Origin: Takakia lepidozioides
Taxonomy: Eukaryota; Streptophyta; Takakiopsida; Takakiales; Takakiaceae
Direction: 5' to 3'
Assembly: GCA_030704615.1 (NCBI GenBank)
Contig: CM060731.1
Span: 29,140,001 to 29,204,000, forward strand
DNA length: 64,000 nt
Shown: in pieces, positions 12,601 through 22,238 of the stretch
How the letters are laid out: every line of letters starts with the position of its first letter
How positions within the stretch are numbered: the stretch's first letter is position 1
Translations under genes and position numbers: made by a program
The notes under the pieces: generated by a model
Database searches by the model: none
Told to the model about the DNA's origin: nothing
Seen by the model: only the letters and a program-made list of their open reading frames with translations

Positions 12601-12925
12601 CAAACAGGCTAAGTCCTGGCAGAAGAGAGTACAAGAGATCCTCAAGGACCTCGACCTGTATCCGCAAGGCTTGACCCTGCTGGATATGTCTGACTTAGAG
12701 GCTCTTGCCTCAGCCATGTCTGTTGCCATGAGATTGTCTGATGAAAATGAAGTTAGGCAGAAAACTTCCCTGAACTTGTTTCCAGTCTGTGACATGGGGG
12801 AGGACATCTTGGATGACCTCAAGGATAAGAGTAGGTGTGAAAGTTACTTGACAAGCTTTTGTGCAAATTGTAACAATAGTCAGGGTTTACTGTGGGTACA
12901 GGGAAGCTACATGCACCACTCGTGA
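9620..12925 (+). mobile_element. LINE with endonuclease and reverse transcriptase, nearly intact
   Basis: A leading fragment (9700-9945, VVFGVNPRMDDVSFK...) may be the end of an ORF1-like protein. From about 9940 an exonuclease-endonuclease-phosphatase domain follows, with its GDFNAWVG block near 10175 and the catalytic SDHLLVW block near 10455; the usual N-terminal part is missing. Next comes the RT: GGKAPGPDGI (near 11275), VIVNLYKKGDRE followed by a TAA stop at 11448, NYRGITLLN, AGFRRNRGC, motif A FLDVKKAYDTVW (near 11665) and the active-site motif FADD (near 11967). One frameshift lies near 11650. The C-terminus (LEYGSAIW..., RRHEFKVRWWGQLQHM) has no RNase H or zf-RVT domain, unlike the LINE at 1.7-3.6 kb. 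Copy decay is light: one stop and one or two frameshifts in 3.3 kb. Confidence 0.92.
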
Positions 12926-13489
12926 CAAGGTACATATCTAAATCAATCTGAGACATGCTTATTTCAGATGTGGTGTTCAGCATAGTTAACAATGTTAGGA
13001 AATGAGTTTAGGGAGTTGGTTGGCTTCATTTTGTTTCTGCTGTCATTTCCATTGGAAGGGTGTGACTTGAACCTTGCTAGCCAGCAACATGTGTTTGCAG
13101 TGCTTGTATTCTTTGAAAATGTGAGCAAGAAGGCCCTAACTGGTAAACTAGTCTGTGAGCAAAACACATGAAGAACAATTGGAGTGAAGGGGTTACTGTT
13201 TGTGTCATGGCTGGTCTGTAATGCTTGGAATTAAGTTTAGGTTGATGGTCAGTGTGACTGTTGAGTGTTTATTGTCTCCGCAATATTAGGTTGCTGGCCA
13301 ATCTGCTAAAAATAGAGCCACATCTGAAGAGCTTGCAGGCAGCAGTAGACAATTTCAGGGTGTGTTCTCTGCCCTATAACAACATTGTCTTTTTGTGAAG
13401 ATAGGAATAGGGGTCCAGTGCTACGAGCTCGGAGCACCGAGCTTTTCAAACAACATTGTTTTTTCCAGGAGATAGGAAGGTATCTAAAC
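12926..13489. other. Region between LINE and zinc-finger gene; no gene seen
   Basis: This probably contains the LINE 3' end and the 5' leader of the next gene. A short direct repeat (caacattgt...gataggaa) occurs at about 13380 and 13451. A perfect hairpin, AGCTCGG-agca-CCGAGCT, lies at 13426-13443, about 50 bases before the chosen ATG. Confidence 0.4.
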
Positions 13490-15117
13490 ATGGGAAGATC
13501 CAACATAACAGGGAAGCGTATCAAAGTGAAGTCAAGACGTCATGAAGCCCCTTCATCTTGCGTTGTGTCTGTTGTAGCAAACAGTGACGTCGTACCAACT
13601 CCTGTTACCTCGACAGAGCCGGCGCGTACAGGAGGAGGGCAAGGAGTGCTAGGAGGGCAAGGAAGTAAGTTCGTGCTTATTTACAACTCTTGGGACTCCT
13701 AGGGGATTCCTAGTTTCAAGTACATTTTCATTCTTTTATTGCTTGGATTGTATGCAACGTCTTTACTTCCACAGAGGTATTAAAAGGTGTCTTTTCTGTA
13801 CAGAGGTATGTGCATTATGTGCAGGATAGGTGTAGTGCTAAACACAGAAGTATAATAGATGCCTAGAGACAAATATCTTTACAAAGGTATCATCATGTAG
13901 GTGAATCTCCATTTCTAAAACCCTGGTATGCCTAATTTCACACATCCACTATCTATGTTATTTAGGTGGTTCGTTTGCACAAGAGGGGGTGCACTACAAA
14001 CGGGAGAATGGACATTGGTTTTGTTTGATCTGCGGCGAAGGACCTTCTATGGGTTGGAAGGACAAACATAACTTCCAAAACCACCTTGTGGTAAAGTGTG
14101 GAGGTCCTCGCCTCCTTCCAGGTAAGCCTGGTCGCCCTACGGATGGGAAGAAGAGAAAACAAAATTACCATAGAACGAACATGAAGATCTATGGGGATGC
14201 AGATAAGAGAAAGAGGGTGTATGAGAACAAGGCGCGTTACAGAACCAAATTGAAAGCGGAGCGACTGTGGGAAATGGCACAAGGTGGTTCTATGGCCATG
14301 GAAAGCAAGAGCAAGCAAGCACCATTGTTGGCAACATTGTTCGATGAAGATGTGTACGACCACTTCGGGATTCCCAAATGGGGAAGGGGCGATTTATCAG
14401 CTAAGACCTTGGATGATATCGTGGGTGCGAATGCGACTGGTAAGTGGGTGAGGAACAAACTTGCTCAGTACAAACCGATTAGGGGTTACAAGCAAGACTT
14501 GGCACGGATGAAAAGAATCTATAGGGATGGCAAGGATTACTGGAAGATGCCTCGTCGCAAGTTGCGAAAAGAGGTGGCCAACAGCTTGCTAACCTACCAT
14601 GAGGAAGAAAGCTGCAAACAAAGGTATTATTCTGCCTTTGCATACTTCTTGTTTGTATCGTACATGTGTTCACCAATCAGTGCGATTTCAAACTAACCCT
14701 TGTGACTAAATATTTTGTAGATCGTTGGTGTTCACATTGACAAAGGCAGAGTTTGTCAAGACGTACGTCAATGCAGAGATAGAGAAGTGGAGATTCGTGG
14801 ATCCCCTTCATGCCAAAGCGTGTGCTTTAGCGACCAAGCGCTACAAGAAAAGTGAAAAGTGTGAGTGTTCACTTGTCAAATATTTCATGCTATGTTTCTA
14901 TTCAACATGCCAATTGGACTCTAAGATGTGTACTTTGTTTCCATGTTGTATAGACAAGCAACTAGACAATGACGACAATGCAAACACGGAGGATGAAGAA
15001 GGGACAAACAATGATGGAGGAGATGAGGGAGAGGAGGAAGAAACAGATGACGACGATGCAGATGAGGAGGAGGAGGAGGAGGAGGAGCATGATGATGATG
15101 AAGAGGAAGGAATGTAG
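13490..15117 (+). CDS. Unrecognised four-exon gene: zinc-finger-like N-part, acidic tail
   Basis: I do not recognise this family. Joining 13490-13664, 13966-14623, 14721-14860 and 14954-15117 at GT-AG sites gives one open frame of 379 codons including the stop. Splice phases match at all three junctions. The N-terminus is basic (MGRSNITGKRIKVKSRRHEA). Exon 2 starts with a cysteine/histidine cluster, FCLICGEGPSMGWKDKHNF then QNHL (CX2C-X11-HX4H), followed by a lysine/arginine-rich stretch and a tryptophan-containing region (KWGRGDLSAKTLDDIV). Exon 4 is almost entirely Asp/Glu. This layout suggests a nucleic-acid-binding nuclear protein, which is inference only. It lies between a LINE and an ITPK fragment inside the 8.25-17.2 kb segment bracketed by direct repeats, so it may be a captured or transposon-associated gene. 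The ATG at 13490 was chosen as the first in a frame open since 13385. Confidence 0.6.
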
Positions 15118-15556
15118 AACAAATCGAATCAGGGCCTCTTTTTTGGCTACCTTCACCTTGTAAGTATGGAGAAAATTCTGAGACTTGTTTGTGTGTTTCT
15201 TCTTACTCTCTTTTTGACATTCTAGTTGCCTAAGAAAAGTGCCCAAATAATGGTACAAAGATACGGACTACACTACTCCATTGTAGGGAGGCTATGTCGC
15301 TATTGTCCTACCAAGAGGAATGTGGTTTGCAGGCTGTGTAGGCGCCGGGTGGTTTTCCTAGCCTCAAGTATAGCTCCCAGGAACATTTGCTAAATGGGTG
15401 CATACAACATAAAAGTTGTAGGCCGAGGCTATGTACATATTTTGAGGCTGTGGATACAGTGACTGCTTTAGGATTAAGCATGTAAATGGGTACATTGGGA
15501 GTCCAATTCACTTACTCTTTGGCCATGTTGCTGATCTGGTGCTTGTGCATTTGTAG
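15118..15556. other. No gene seen
   Basis: Likely 3' flank of the zinc-finger gene and intron-like sequence before the ITPK exon. No other ITPK exon was found here. Confidence 0.4.
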
Positions 15557-15673
15557 GATTTTAAGCAGAAGTATCCAGACGTGATTGTGCCAAACCCGCT
15601 AGAAGCCATTCAACAGCTGCGAAACAGGCAGTCGATGCTTCAGGATGTGGCCGATCTAGACCTTTGTGACTAT
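15557..15673 (+). pseudogene. Isolated exon of inositol-tetrakisphosphate 1-kinase (ITPK)
   Basis: After a TTTGTAG acceptor the plus strand reads DFKQKYPDVIVPNPLEAIQ, then LRNRQSMLQDVADLDL. The NRQSMLQDVADL block is a hallmark of plant ITPKs, inositol phosphate kinases of the ATP-grasp fold that act on InsP3/InsP4 isomers. A weak donor (TAT|GTGGTT) follows at 15674. I found neither the N-terminal domain upstream nor the ATP-grasp exons downstream in the window, so this is a lone exon, most likely carried here by duplication or transposon capture. Confidence 0.8.
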
Positions 15674-16135
15674 GTGGTTGGTTTTAGGCCAGTACACAGT
15701 GCCTTCAACCAGCTCTTATATCTATTTGACCTGGAGTTTCGGTTTAGGGGCATCAATTTAATCAATTTTACTCACACTGAGAACCAAATTTTGAGTAACC
15801 AGTCATATTGCAGACTTAAGTTAATTTAAATCTCAGTGATTGAGTGAGTGAGTCCACGGCAATGCCTGGATACATGAGAAGTTGACCTGCATTTTGTTGT
15901 TTTCCATTTCTTGCAACTTTTGGAATTTGAATATAGTCCTGGACGACCATCCGATCTGCTTCCTTCTTTTCATAGCCCCGTGTTTTCATTTTGCTCGTGT
16001 TGTTTGCAATCTGGGTATCCCGCAACAAAGAGGAAGATTTAAAGAACTTAGTTGATGAATTATGTTCTGCATGATTCCCACATCTGAGGAACAACGGAAT
16101 CACCAGTCATGAAGCAGGTTAGAGGTCTGCTACAA
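15674..16135. other. No gene seen
   Basis: No recognisable coding sequence, RNA gene or repeat in this stretch. Confidence 0.4.
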
Positions 16136-16637
16136 GTGGTCACTTGCGTATGGGCTAATATGGACTTGGTAGTGATCTTCCTGTGCAGACCGTTGTCCAT
16201 GTGCTTTTCAATCAATCTGCGGTTCCAGTACAAAAGAATGTAGAGGTATTGACCACAAGGGGAAGCAATATAACTTGGCATAGGGGCTGATATGGACTTG
16301 ACATTGATCTTCCATGTGCACACCTCTCTCCATGTGCTGCTCATCCACCACTCTGAGCTTAACCCAGATGGCATTGGAGGTTGTGCAGCTACTGACATTT
16401 TTCAAATACTTCTTGTCAATGGCGCTGACAAAGAAGACTGAACACCTGACTATCTATTTTGATCCATTCAGTGTAAGTAGGCAGGTTTTCCGGAGTGTTT
16501 GCGGGCTTAGTTGTTGTACCATCAACATAGCCCATCAGTTCTTTGCCCAGAAACACTGCTCGCATTTGGAACTTCCAGAGGTGGAAGACTTGCCCGTTAA
16601 ACCTATCGATATTCCCAAGATCCCGAGAGGCGTCCAT
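16136..16637 (-). mobile_element. Ty1/copia gag fragment with internal duplication
   Basis: On the minus strand from 16637 the peptide DRFNGQVFHLWKFQMRAVF, then GKELMGYVDGT, matches the N-terminal gag block of plant copia elements (W-K-F-x-M ... L-x-x-V-D-G-T). The frame then shifts and decays. An internal direct duplication of about 130 bases has matching cores near 16158 (atatggacttggtagtgatc) and 16290 (atatggacttgacattgatc). Confidence 0.7.
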
Positions 16638-16844
16638 GCTAGAGTACTACACAGTGTAAAAAGACGAATAAATAAACTATGTCCAAGGCTGGGCTGACGT
16701 AACTAGAACTTTGTGGACAAAAAGATCAACACAGCTGACGCTATGTGACGAGATAGCTACAAAGTAACATTGGCAGAGATGCTAAGGGTACTGAAAAAAA
16801 AAATTAATAGCGTAGCTTTACAAGTCACGTATAAAGGCCCCATA

Positions 16845-17211
16845 TAGGGAATTCCAAATAGGCCTTGATGTGAAATGCAGCGCAATTCACTTGATCAGAT
16901 GCCAATTCAATTGAATTGCGATGCCAATTCAATTGAACTAACCCTAATTTGCAATTCAATTGAATTGCTGACTGCAATTCAATTGAATTGTAATCTATAA
17001 TTTTTAACGCAGTTTTGTATATAATATATATAATATATTATCATGTGTATGTATATGTATATGTATATGTATCGTATACACATATACATACGAGAGTATT
17101 AGATGAATATACATGCTGGCCCGTCTATTCCTGCTGCCCGTCCATCCTTTGCTTGTGGTAAGGCCTAAGTCACGACATGAGTCGCGTACCCTAAAGGAGA
17201 GATATATACTA
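16845..17211. repeat. Direct repeat copy 2 with AATT palindromes and AT hairpin
   Basis: This is the second copy of the repeat at 8251-8588, in the same orientation. It has one more palindromic unit (CAATTCAATTGAATTG near 16950 and again near 16975). The AT hairpin (gtatgtatatg...catatacatac) is at about 17047-17092. Flanking sequences of the two copies are unrelated. In minus orientation the last part has a TATATAT box followed by CTCTCTCC-rich sequence, so promoter activity in that direction is possible. Confidence 0.9.
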
Positions 17212-18547
17212 GAGAGAGAGCGAGAGGGGAAAGGGAGAGAGAAATGAAGTGATGAAGGGTTTTTAGGGCAGAGGTGCCCTAAAAGTGAAAGGATCAAATC
17301 AGTTGGAGGACGAGAAGTAACGAGAGAAGAATGCAACAACAAGTTTAGGGTTGAGCGGTGGTGGAGCGGTGGTGGCGCTATGTATGATGGAAGCCTTCTT
17401 GGATCACCAAATGACAAGATCTGCCCATGAGTAAGCACATTCCCATATTGGCATGAGTTTCCCCAATCATTGATAAAGATATCATTTTAGCTAAAGCTGT
17501 AGTTCTTGTGTACGTGCAGGTGACTCATGAGTTTTGAGGAGAGAACTTTAGGGGTAGTAGAGTGGGTTACCAAACGCTCCTCAACACATACACTGAAAGA
17601 AAGAGCTTGATCACATGGTTTGTCTTCAACCTGCCCACACTGTGTACTGTGGTTTGCTAATACATTTTAGGATAGCCTGCGCACCAACGACCCTGAGAAA
17701 TTTTTGTGTATCAATCTCTTCTGAGGATGAGTTTGACTGGTGGGTGTTGCTTACAATCTAAATATGTTAGCATGTTTCATCTGCACCTTGAGACACTAAC
17801 CAATTTCATACTGCCAAGCCCTTATAGTGTCAATATATGGCTATGTACATATACCAAACATGATACCACTGTAAGAGTATCAACGTCTAAGAGTTGATAT
17901 ATTAAACTCTCTATCGAACACACAACCCAATTGCAACATGATACCTTTGCAAGGGTATCGAAACAAGATTATTGGAGATAATTCTCGAAATGAATATGTC
18001 TTTTGTTTTCTCTGGGGTTGTGTCATGGGGGCCAGATACTACTGCCAGGGGAGTACATGATGATGCAGGGGAAGCCATTCATCAATTGTGAGGTTTGAAA
18101 TTGTTTGTTTCTTTCAGAGGTAGCCATATATCTTTTGCCAGTGAATCAGAGGAAGCTGAAGCACTTCTGAGTAAGCCATCTGTCTCCCAAAGGGTCCCCC
18201 AAAAAATGAGATGGAGCTAGCCCTGGCATGCACATCAAACCCATTTAGCTCACAAGCAGTTTAAGGAGGTTTGCATAAACATTTGGCCAAGGTTTGAGGG
18301 CTTTGCCTCATTCCAACAACAATATTTACCAAAGCACATAACGTGCTTGTAATAACACTCGGGCTGCATGTGGGGTTCATGGGATGCTGAATGGAAGTTG
18401 AGGAATTTGAAAGGCTGGAGTGGGAATCGAGAGCATGAATGCTGAGTTCTACAATAGTGATGAGATTATGGTTGTAGTGCAACGTTGTAGTGGGTTTGTT
18501 ATTGGCAGCCCAACACTTGCAAGCCACATGCCCACTCCTATGAAGGT
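17212..18547. other. No gene seen; GA-rich start
   Basis: A GA-rich tract lies at 17212-17250. Short open stretches on both strands have no recognisable domain. There are two short ACC/GGTATC-type words but no clear repeat structure. Confidence 0.4.
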
Positions 18548-18700
18548 GTGACTGGTGATCTAGTGACCAGTCACTTAGTCAAACCAGCGATACGCCGCCA
18601 CGTTGGTTCACGGGTGTAACGACACGTCAGCAATCCTCGTCAGCGTTGTTGACGCCACGTCACGTCATGCCATGTCATTCCTATAACTGCGGATAGAACA
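18548..18700. promoter_or_regulatory. Inverted repeat plus ACGT-core cluster (bZIP-type sites)
   Basis: A perfect 9-base inverted repeat, GTGACTGGT...ACCAGTCAC, lies at 18548-18556 and 18566-18574. Over the next 120 bases come several ACGT cores: GCCACGTTGG, ACACGTCAGC, CCACGTCACGTCAT and the related GCCATGTCAT. ACGT cores are bZIP targets in plants. No adjacent gene was found for it to serve, so its role is unproven. Confidence 0.35.
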
Positions 18701-19583
18701 GACGGAAGGGGGGAATGCTAGATCGTGAGCCCAGAGGCGTGAGGTAGGTACCTATTTCCGCGGAATGATTTACCCTTTCTAGTCATTGCAAACTACATCT
18801 TTAACATCCATCCCACCGCCGGTCCTCATGTCATAAACTGCGATTTGATAAGTGTGCGATTGCCGAAGTGAGATCTTTATCATGGTAGAGGAGATATAAT
18901 GATTCTTGGAACGAGAAATTGGTGGAGATAGAGGGCATTTTGTGCCATAGATTAGCTGGATGAAGTATGGAGTATCTAAAGATTGAGAGAATGTTCTATA
19001 GTATGTGAGGTGATCATTACAAAGGGTGGAAAGAAGATGTCAACGTTTTAGATCTATGGACTAAGTCTCTCTCTTATTAGTGTTCTATGTAGTTCCAGTT
19101 GTCTAGCGGATTTGAGTCCTTGTGTATTTGTGTGTTGATGGCATCCTTATTGTCTGCTAGCTCTGGCAAGCTCATCTTAAAAGAAAGTATGAAAAAATAG
19201 GAGGAAATACCTGACTGATGCTCACTCAACGATAAACTTTGTATTTTTATGGATCTTCCTTAAGACAACCGAGCCAGGCCCAAGCTTGAGCTTAAAACCC
19301 CATAGGATTTTTGGATTTAGAAGTTTGAGGACACTGTTATAAGGCCACGAGGGTTGTTACCACCAAGACTTAGTAGAAAGAACTAACAGTACACAAGGTG
19401 CGAACATAGGCCTTGAAGGTTGCATAGATTGGGCAAATACTACAAAACTTGTATGCTATAGTTGAGATTGTGCGTAAGCTACCACTGCAAGAGTGAGCCA
19501 AGTAGTGTAACTCGGGTATTAGTATTCCAATCGGTGTAACTCTCTGTAACCCCTGTCTCTCATGTAACTCTGGTTCCATTTTG
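18701..19583. other. No gene seen
   Basis: No recognisable coding, RNA or repeat feature. Confidence 0.4.
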
Positions 19584-19676
19584 TGTAACCCCGAGTGGAG
19601 TTACACACCTCATCGTGTAACCCAATGTAATCCCAAGTAGAGTTACACACCTCGTCGTGTAACCCCGACTGGAGTT
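19584..19676. repeat. Short tandem repeat of a GTGTAACCC...GGAGTTACAC unit
   Basis: The unit GTGTAACCCCGAGTGGAG, with TTACACACCTC, recurs about twice with a period near 50. Because GTGTAAC and GTTACAC are reverse complements, each unit also forms small hairpins. Confidence 0.7.
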
Positions 19677-20169
19677 TACGCTCCTTCACTTCCATGTCAC
19701 TCTCAAGAGAGGGTGGGGGTAGATTTGACATGCCGGAAACCGGCGTATCATTGTGTCAAAGGTTGCATGTGTGCATTAAGTTCTTACGTTATCCCTATTA
19801 TCTTCCCTTTTATTATATTGACAAATTAACTTCTTAAGTGTCTAAGAGCCCCACTGGCTGCAGGACGATGCTAAATAAATATTCGTGAAGGCCTCAATAT
19901 ATTGAAAGACAGAAATTTCATCATTTTCTTTGCAACAACTGAGATGTGTTCAGCAAAAGCTCACATGACCTACGCAGAATCAACATGTTGCAGCATGAAA
20001 TTCTAAGCCTATAGAGAAACTGTGAGGTAACGTGCTGTCATTTGAGATGAAATGAAAAAAATGCTTGACGCCCACGTATTCACACCCTCCATACCCAAAG
20101 GCCAGGACTACTTTTCAACACTTAATGGATACTGGTCTTGTAGGTAACCTCTAGTGGGAATATCCAAGA
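19677..20169. other. No gene seen
   Basis: AT-rich spacer without recognisable features. Confidence 0.4.
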
Positions 20170-20940
20170 GTGTACATTTGATGACATCAATGTCTACTTT
20201 GCTACTTTTAAAGCTCATTTGAAGGATTCCAAGGGTGATGTGCATGTTACTTATTGTGGCTAAAAGTCAAGGCTATAAAGTGCGACCCTTGTATGGAAGA
20301 GTTGCATTTTTTGGGCCAGAGCTACTTGTATCAATCTTGACCCTGACAAAATGTAGGCAGCATGGGAATATCCATCTTCCAAGGACAAGAATTGTGTTGA
20401 GAGTATTTTTTGGGTTAGCTTCTTATTACCACTGATTTATTTTACAAGTATTTTGCTAGGTTGGCTGCTCCCCTCACACGACTGCTTTGCAAGGATGTTT
20501 CGATTTGTCTGCGGGTCTGCTCATGAGATTTTTCATTTGAGGAAACTAGAGATAGCTCTCACTACAACACTAGTATTGTTGATCATAACCCTGACGTCAA
20601 TCCATCATTTCCGTTGCAAATAGATGCACTTGTGTTTGTTGTGCTAAGTTAGATGAAGGATGTAAAAGAGCATACGGTGGCTTACGCTTCCAGAAGCTTG
20701 GACGAACATGAAGGCAACTACTCTATCCCGGACATAGAAGGTTTTGCAGTGTCAAATGTTTCAGGCAATACTTACATGGGTGTGCATATATTGTGGAAAC
20801 ATATACATGCCTCTCGAAGCCTTAGTTATATCACGAGAGTTGACTGCCCATCGCGCAAGGTGGGTTTTGGTTTTACAGGTTTTTGACTTCTCCATGGCAT
20901 GCAAGCATGGGAAGACAACATCAACACGGATGCCTTGACC
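20170..20940 (+). mobile_element. Ty3/gypsy RT/RNase H fragment, heavily decayed
   Basis: In shifting frames the plus strand keeps landmarks of Ty3 pol in the right order. FFGLASYYH is near 20408 and LAAPLTRLLCKDV near 20460. HTVAYASRSLDEHEGNYS is near 20670-20725, corresponding to the start of RNase H. A piece of the FDF...GK block (VFDFSMACKHGK) is near 20880. Many stops and frameshifts show that it is long dead. Confidence 0.75.
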
Positions 20941-22238
20941 TGTGGGGAAACCAAAACTCGGGATCCCTGCTAGAACCCTACACAATACTCTAGATGATTT
21001 GTTGACTACCATTTGCCTCCAGTCTCTCCATGAACAACTAAGTTTATGGAAACATTGGCAAAGTTACGAAGCAGGGGGCAGCAGCTTAAAAAGAGGAACT
21101 AGGAGCTGGAGCCACGAAAGCAAGAAAATATAAAGGCAAACTTCATTTCTAAACAAGGTAAAAGAAGGGTGTAAGGAAATAGCGTAGTTTTTTAGTAGTT
21201 AGACTAGGCCCTTTCATGAAAGACTACCTAAAGGGAAGCTCCGAAAGCATAGCCAATTGAGTGGCTGGAAGCATCCATAAATCAATCGAACTTGGTCTAT
21301 AGGCAGGCTTGGCTTTTGTTTGTCTAGGCATCTATCTCAGAACTTGAGTCATCTGAGCTATCCTAGCTGTCTGCAATTTGAAAAGTAAGCCTCTTGCACC
21401 ATAAATGGCTGTCACATTTACATACGACAACTATTTGTGCCATGCAAAATGTGAACATACCCTAATTACGGTAGGAAAATACAAAGGAAGAGGTGTCCCA
21501 TGGGCCAGTGCAGTACTAGTGCAAAGTGGAGGTGGTAGAGGTGACTCATGGATCGGTGGAGTGATGCAAAGTGAAGGCGGAGGTAGCTATGCTGCTCTCC
21601 AATTTGCATGGTAATTAACCTCCTCTAAGTTACCTGCCACATCAGCCGAGAGGATAGTTTATCATGTCCAAGCTGAATGGGCCATGATAAGAACTGGCAC
21701 GACTGATAGCATGTTCACTGGAGAAACTGTTGGGCATGGTTGCCGCCTATTGCCAAAAGTCAGCTGTCAGCTTCTTCGAGTACTGTGGTGTACTAACGCT
21801 TGGTGCATCCCTTTGAGCCTGGGCATATAACACAATATTTGGCACAAACCCAGGGCCCACCTTCCCTACTCAGGTGAGGCCAAACTCTACTGTAAGTACA
21901 ACTGAGGGGTTACTACAACAGAGTTGGACAGATTCCACTACACTCTAGTTAATCAACTACTTTTACTCGCTCACTATTGAGTATCCTTTGCGACAAACAC
22001 CATCTTTCCGCAATAAAGTGGGACGTGGCTATTTACGTATCATCCAAAATTGTGCTTGAGTTGTACAGATCTTATTCTGAAAGAATCAGGTATGCAAGTT
22101 GCTCCAAAACTGTTCTATGCGACCTTGTCCGAAACATTCTAAACCTACCTTGAATACCGGTACATTGGCCAATAATATCTAGGCGCAGCTCTGAGCTCCA
22201 CCAGATTAGTCATGACCAGAGAAGGGAGAAGATCTTAT
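20941..22238. other. 3' flank of IPT9; no gene seen
   Basis: No recognisable coding sequence. The part next to 22239 is presumably the IPT9 3' UTR on the minus strand. Confidence 0.4.

Noticed and set aside
14898-15122. Minus-strand poly-serine frame
   Set aside because: It is the antisense shadow of the Asp/Glu tail of the zinc-finger gene.
8251-17211. The direct repeats as LTRs of one giant retrotransposon
   Set aside because: No TG...CA ends, no primer-binding site or polypurine tract beside them, and the interior holds unrelated elements.
17004-17438. Minus-strand 144-codon frame over direct repeat copy 2
   Set aside because: It runs through the repeat and GA-rich sequence, has no domain, and its counterpart in copy 1 reads differently.
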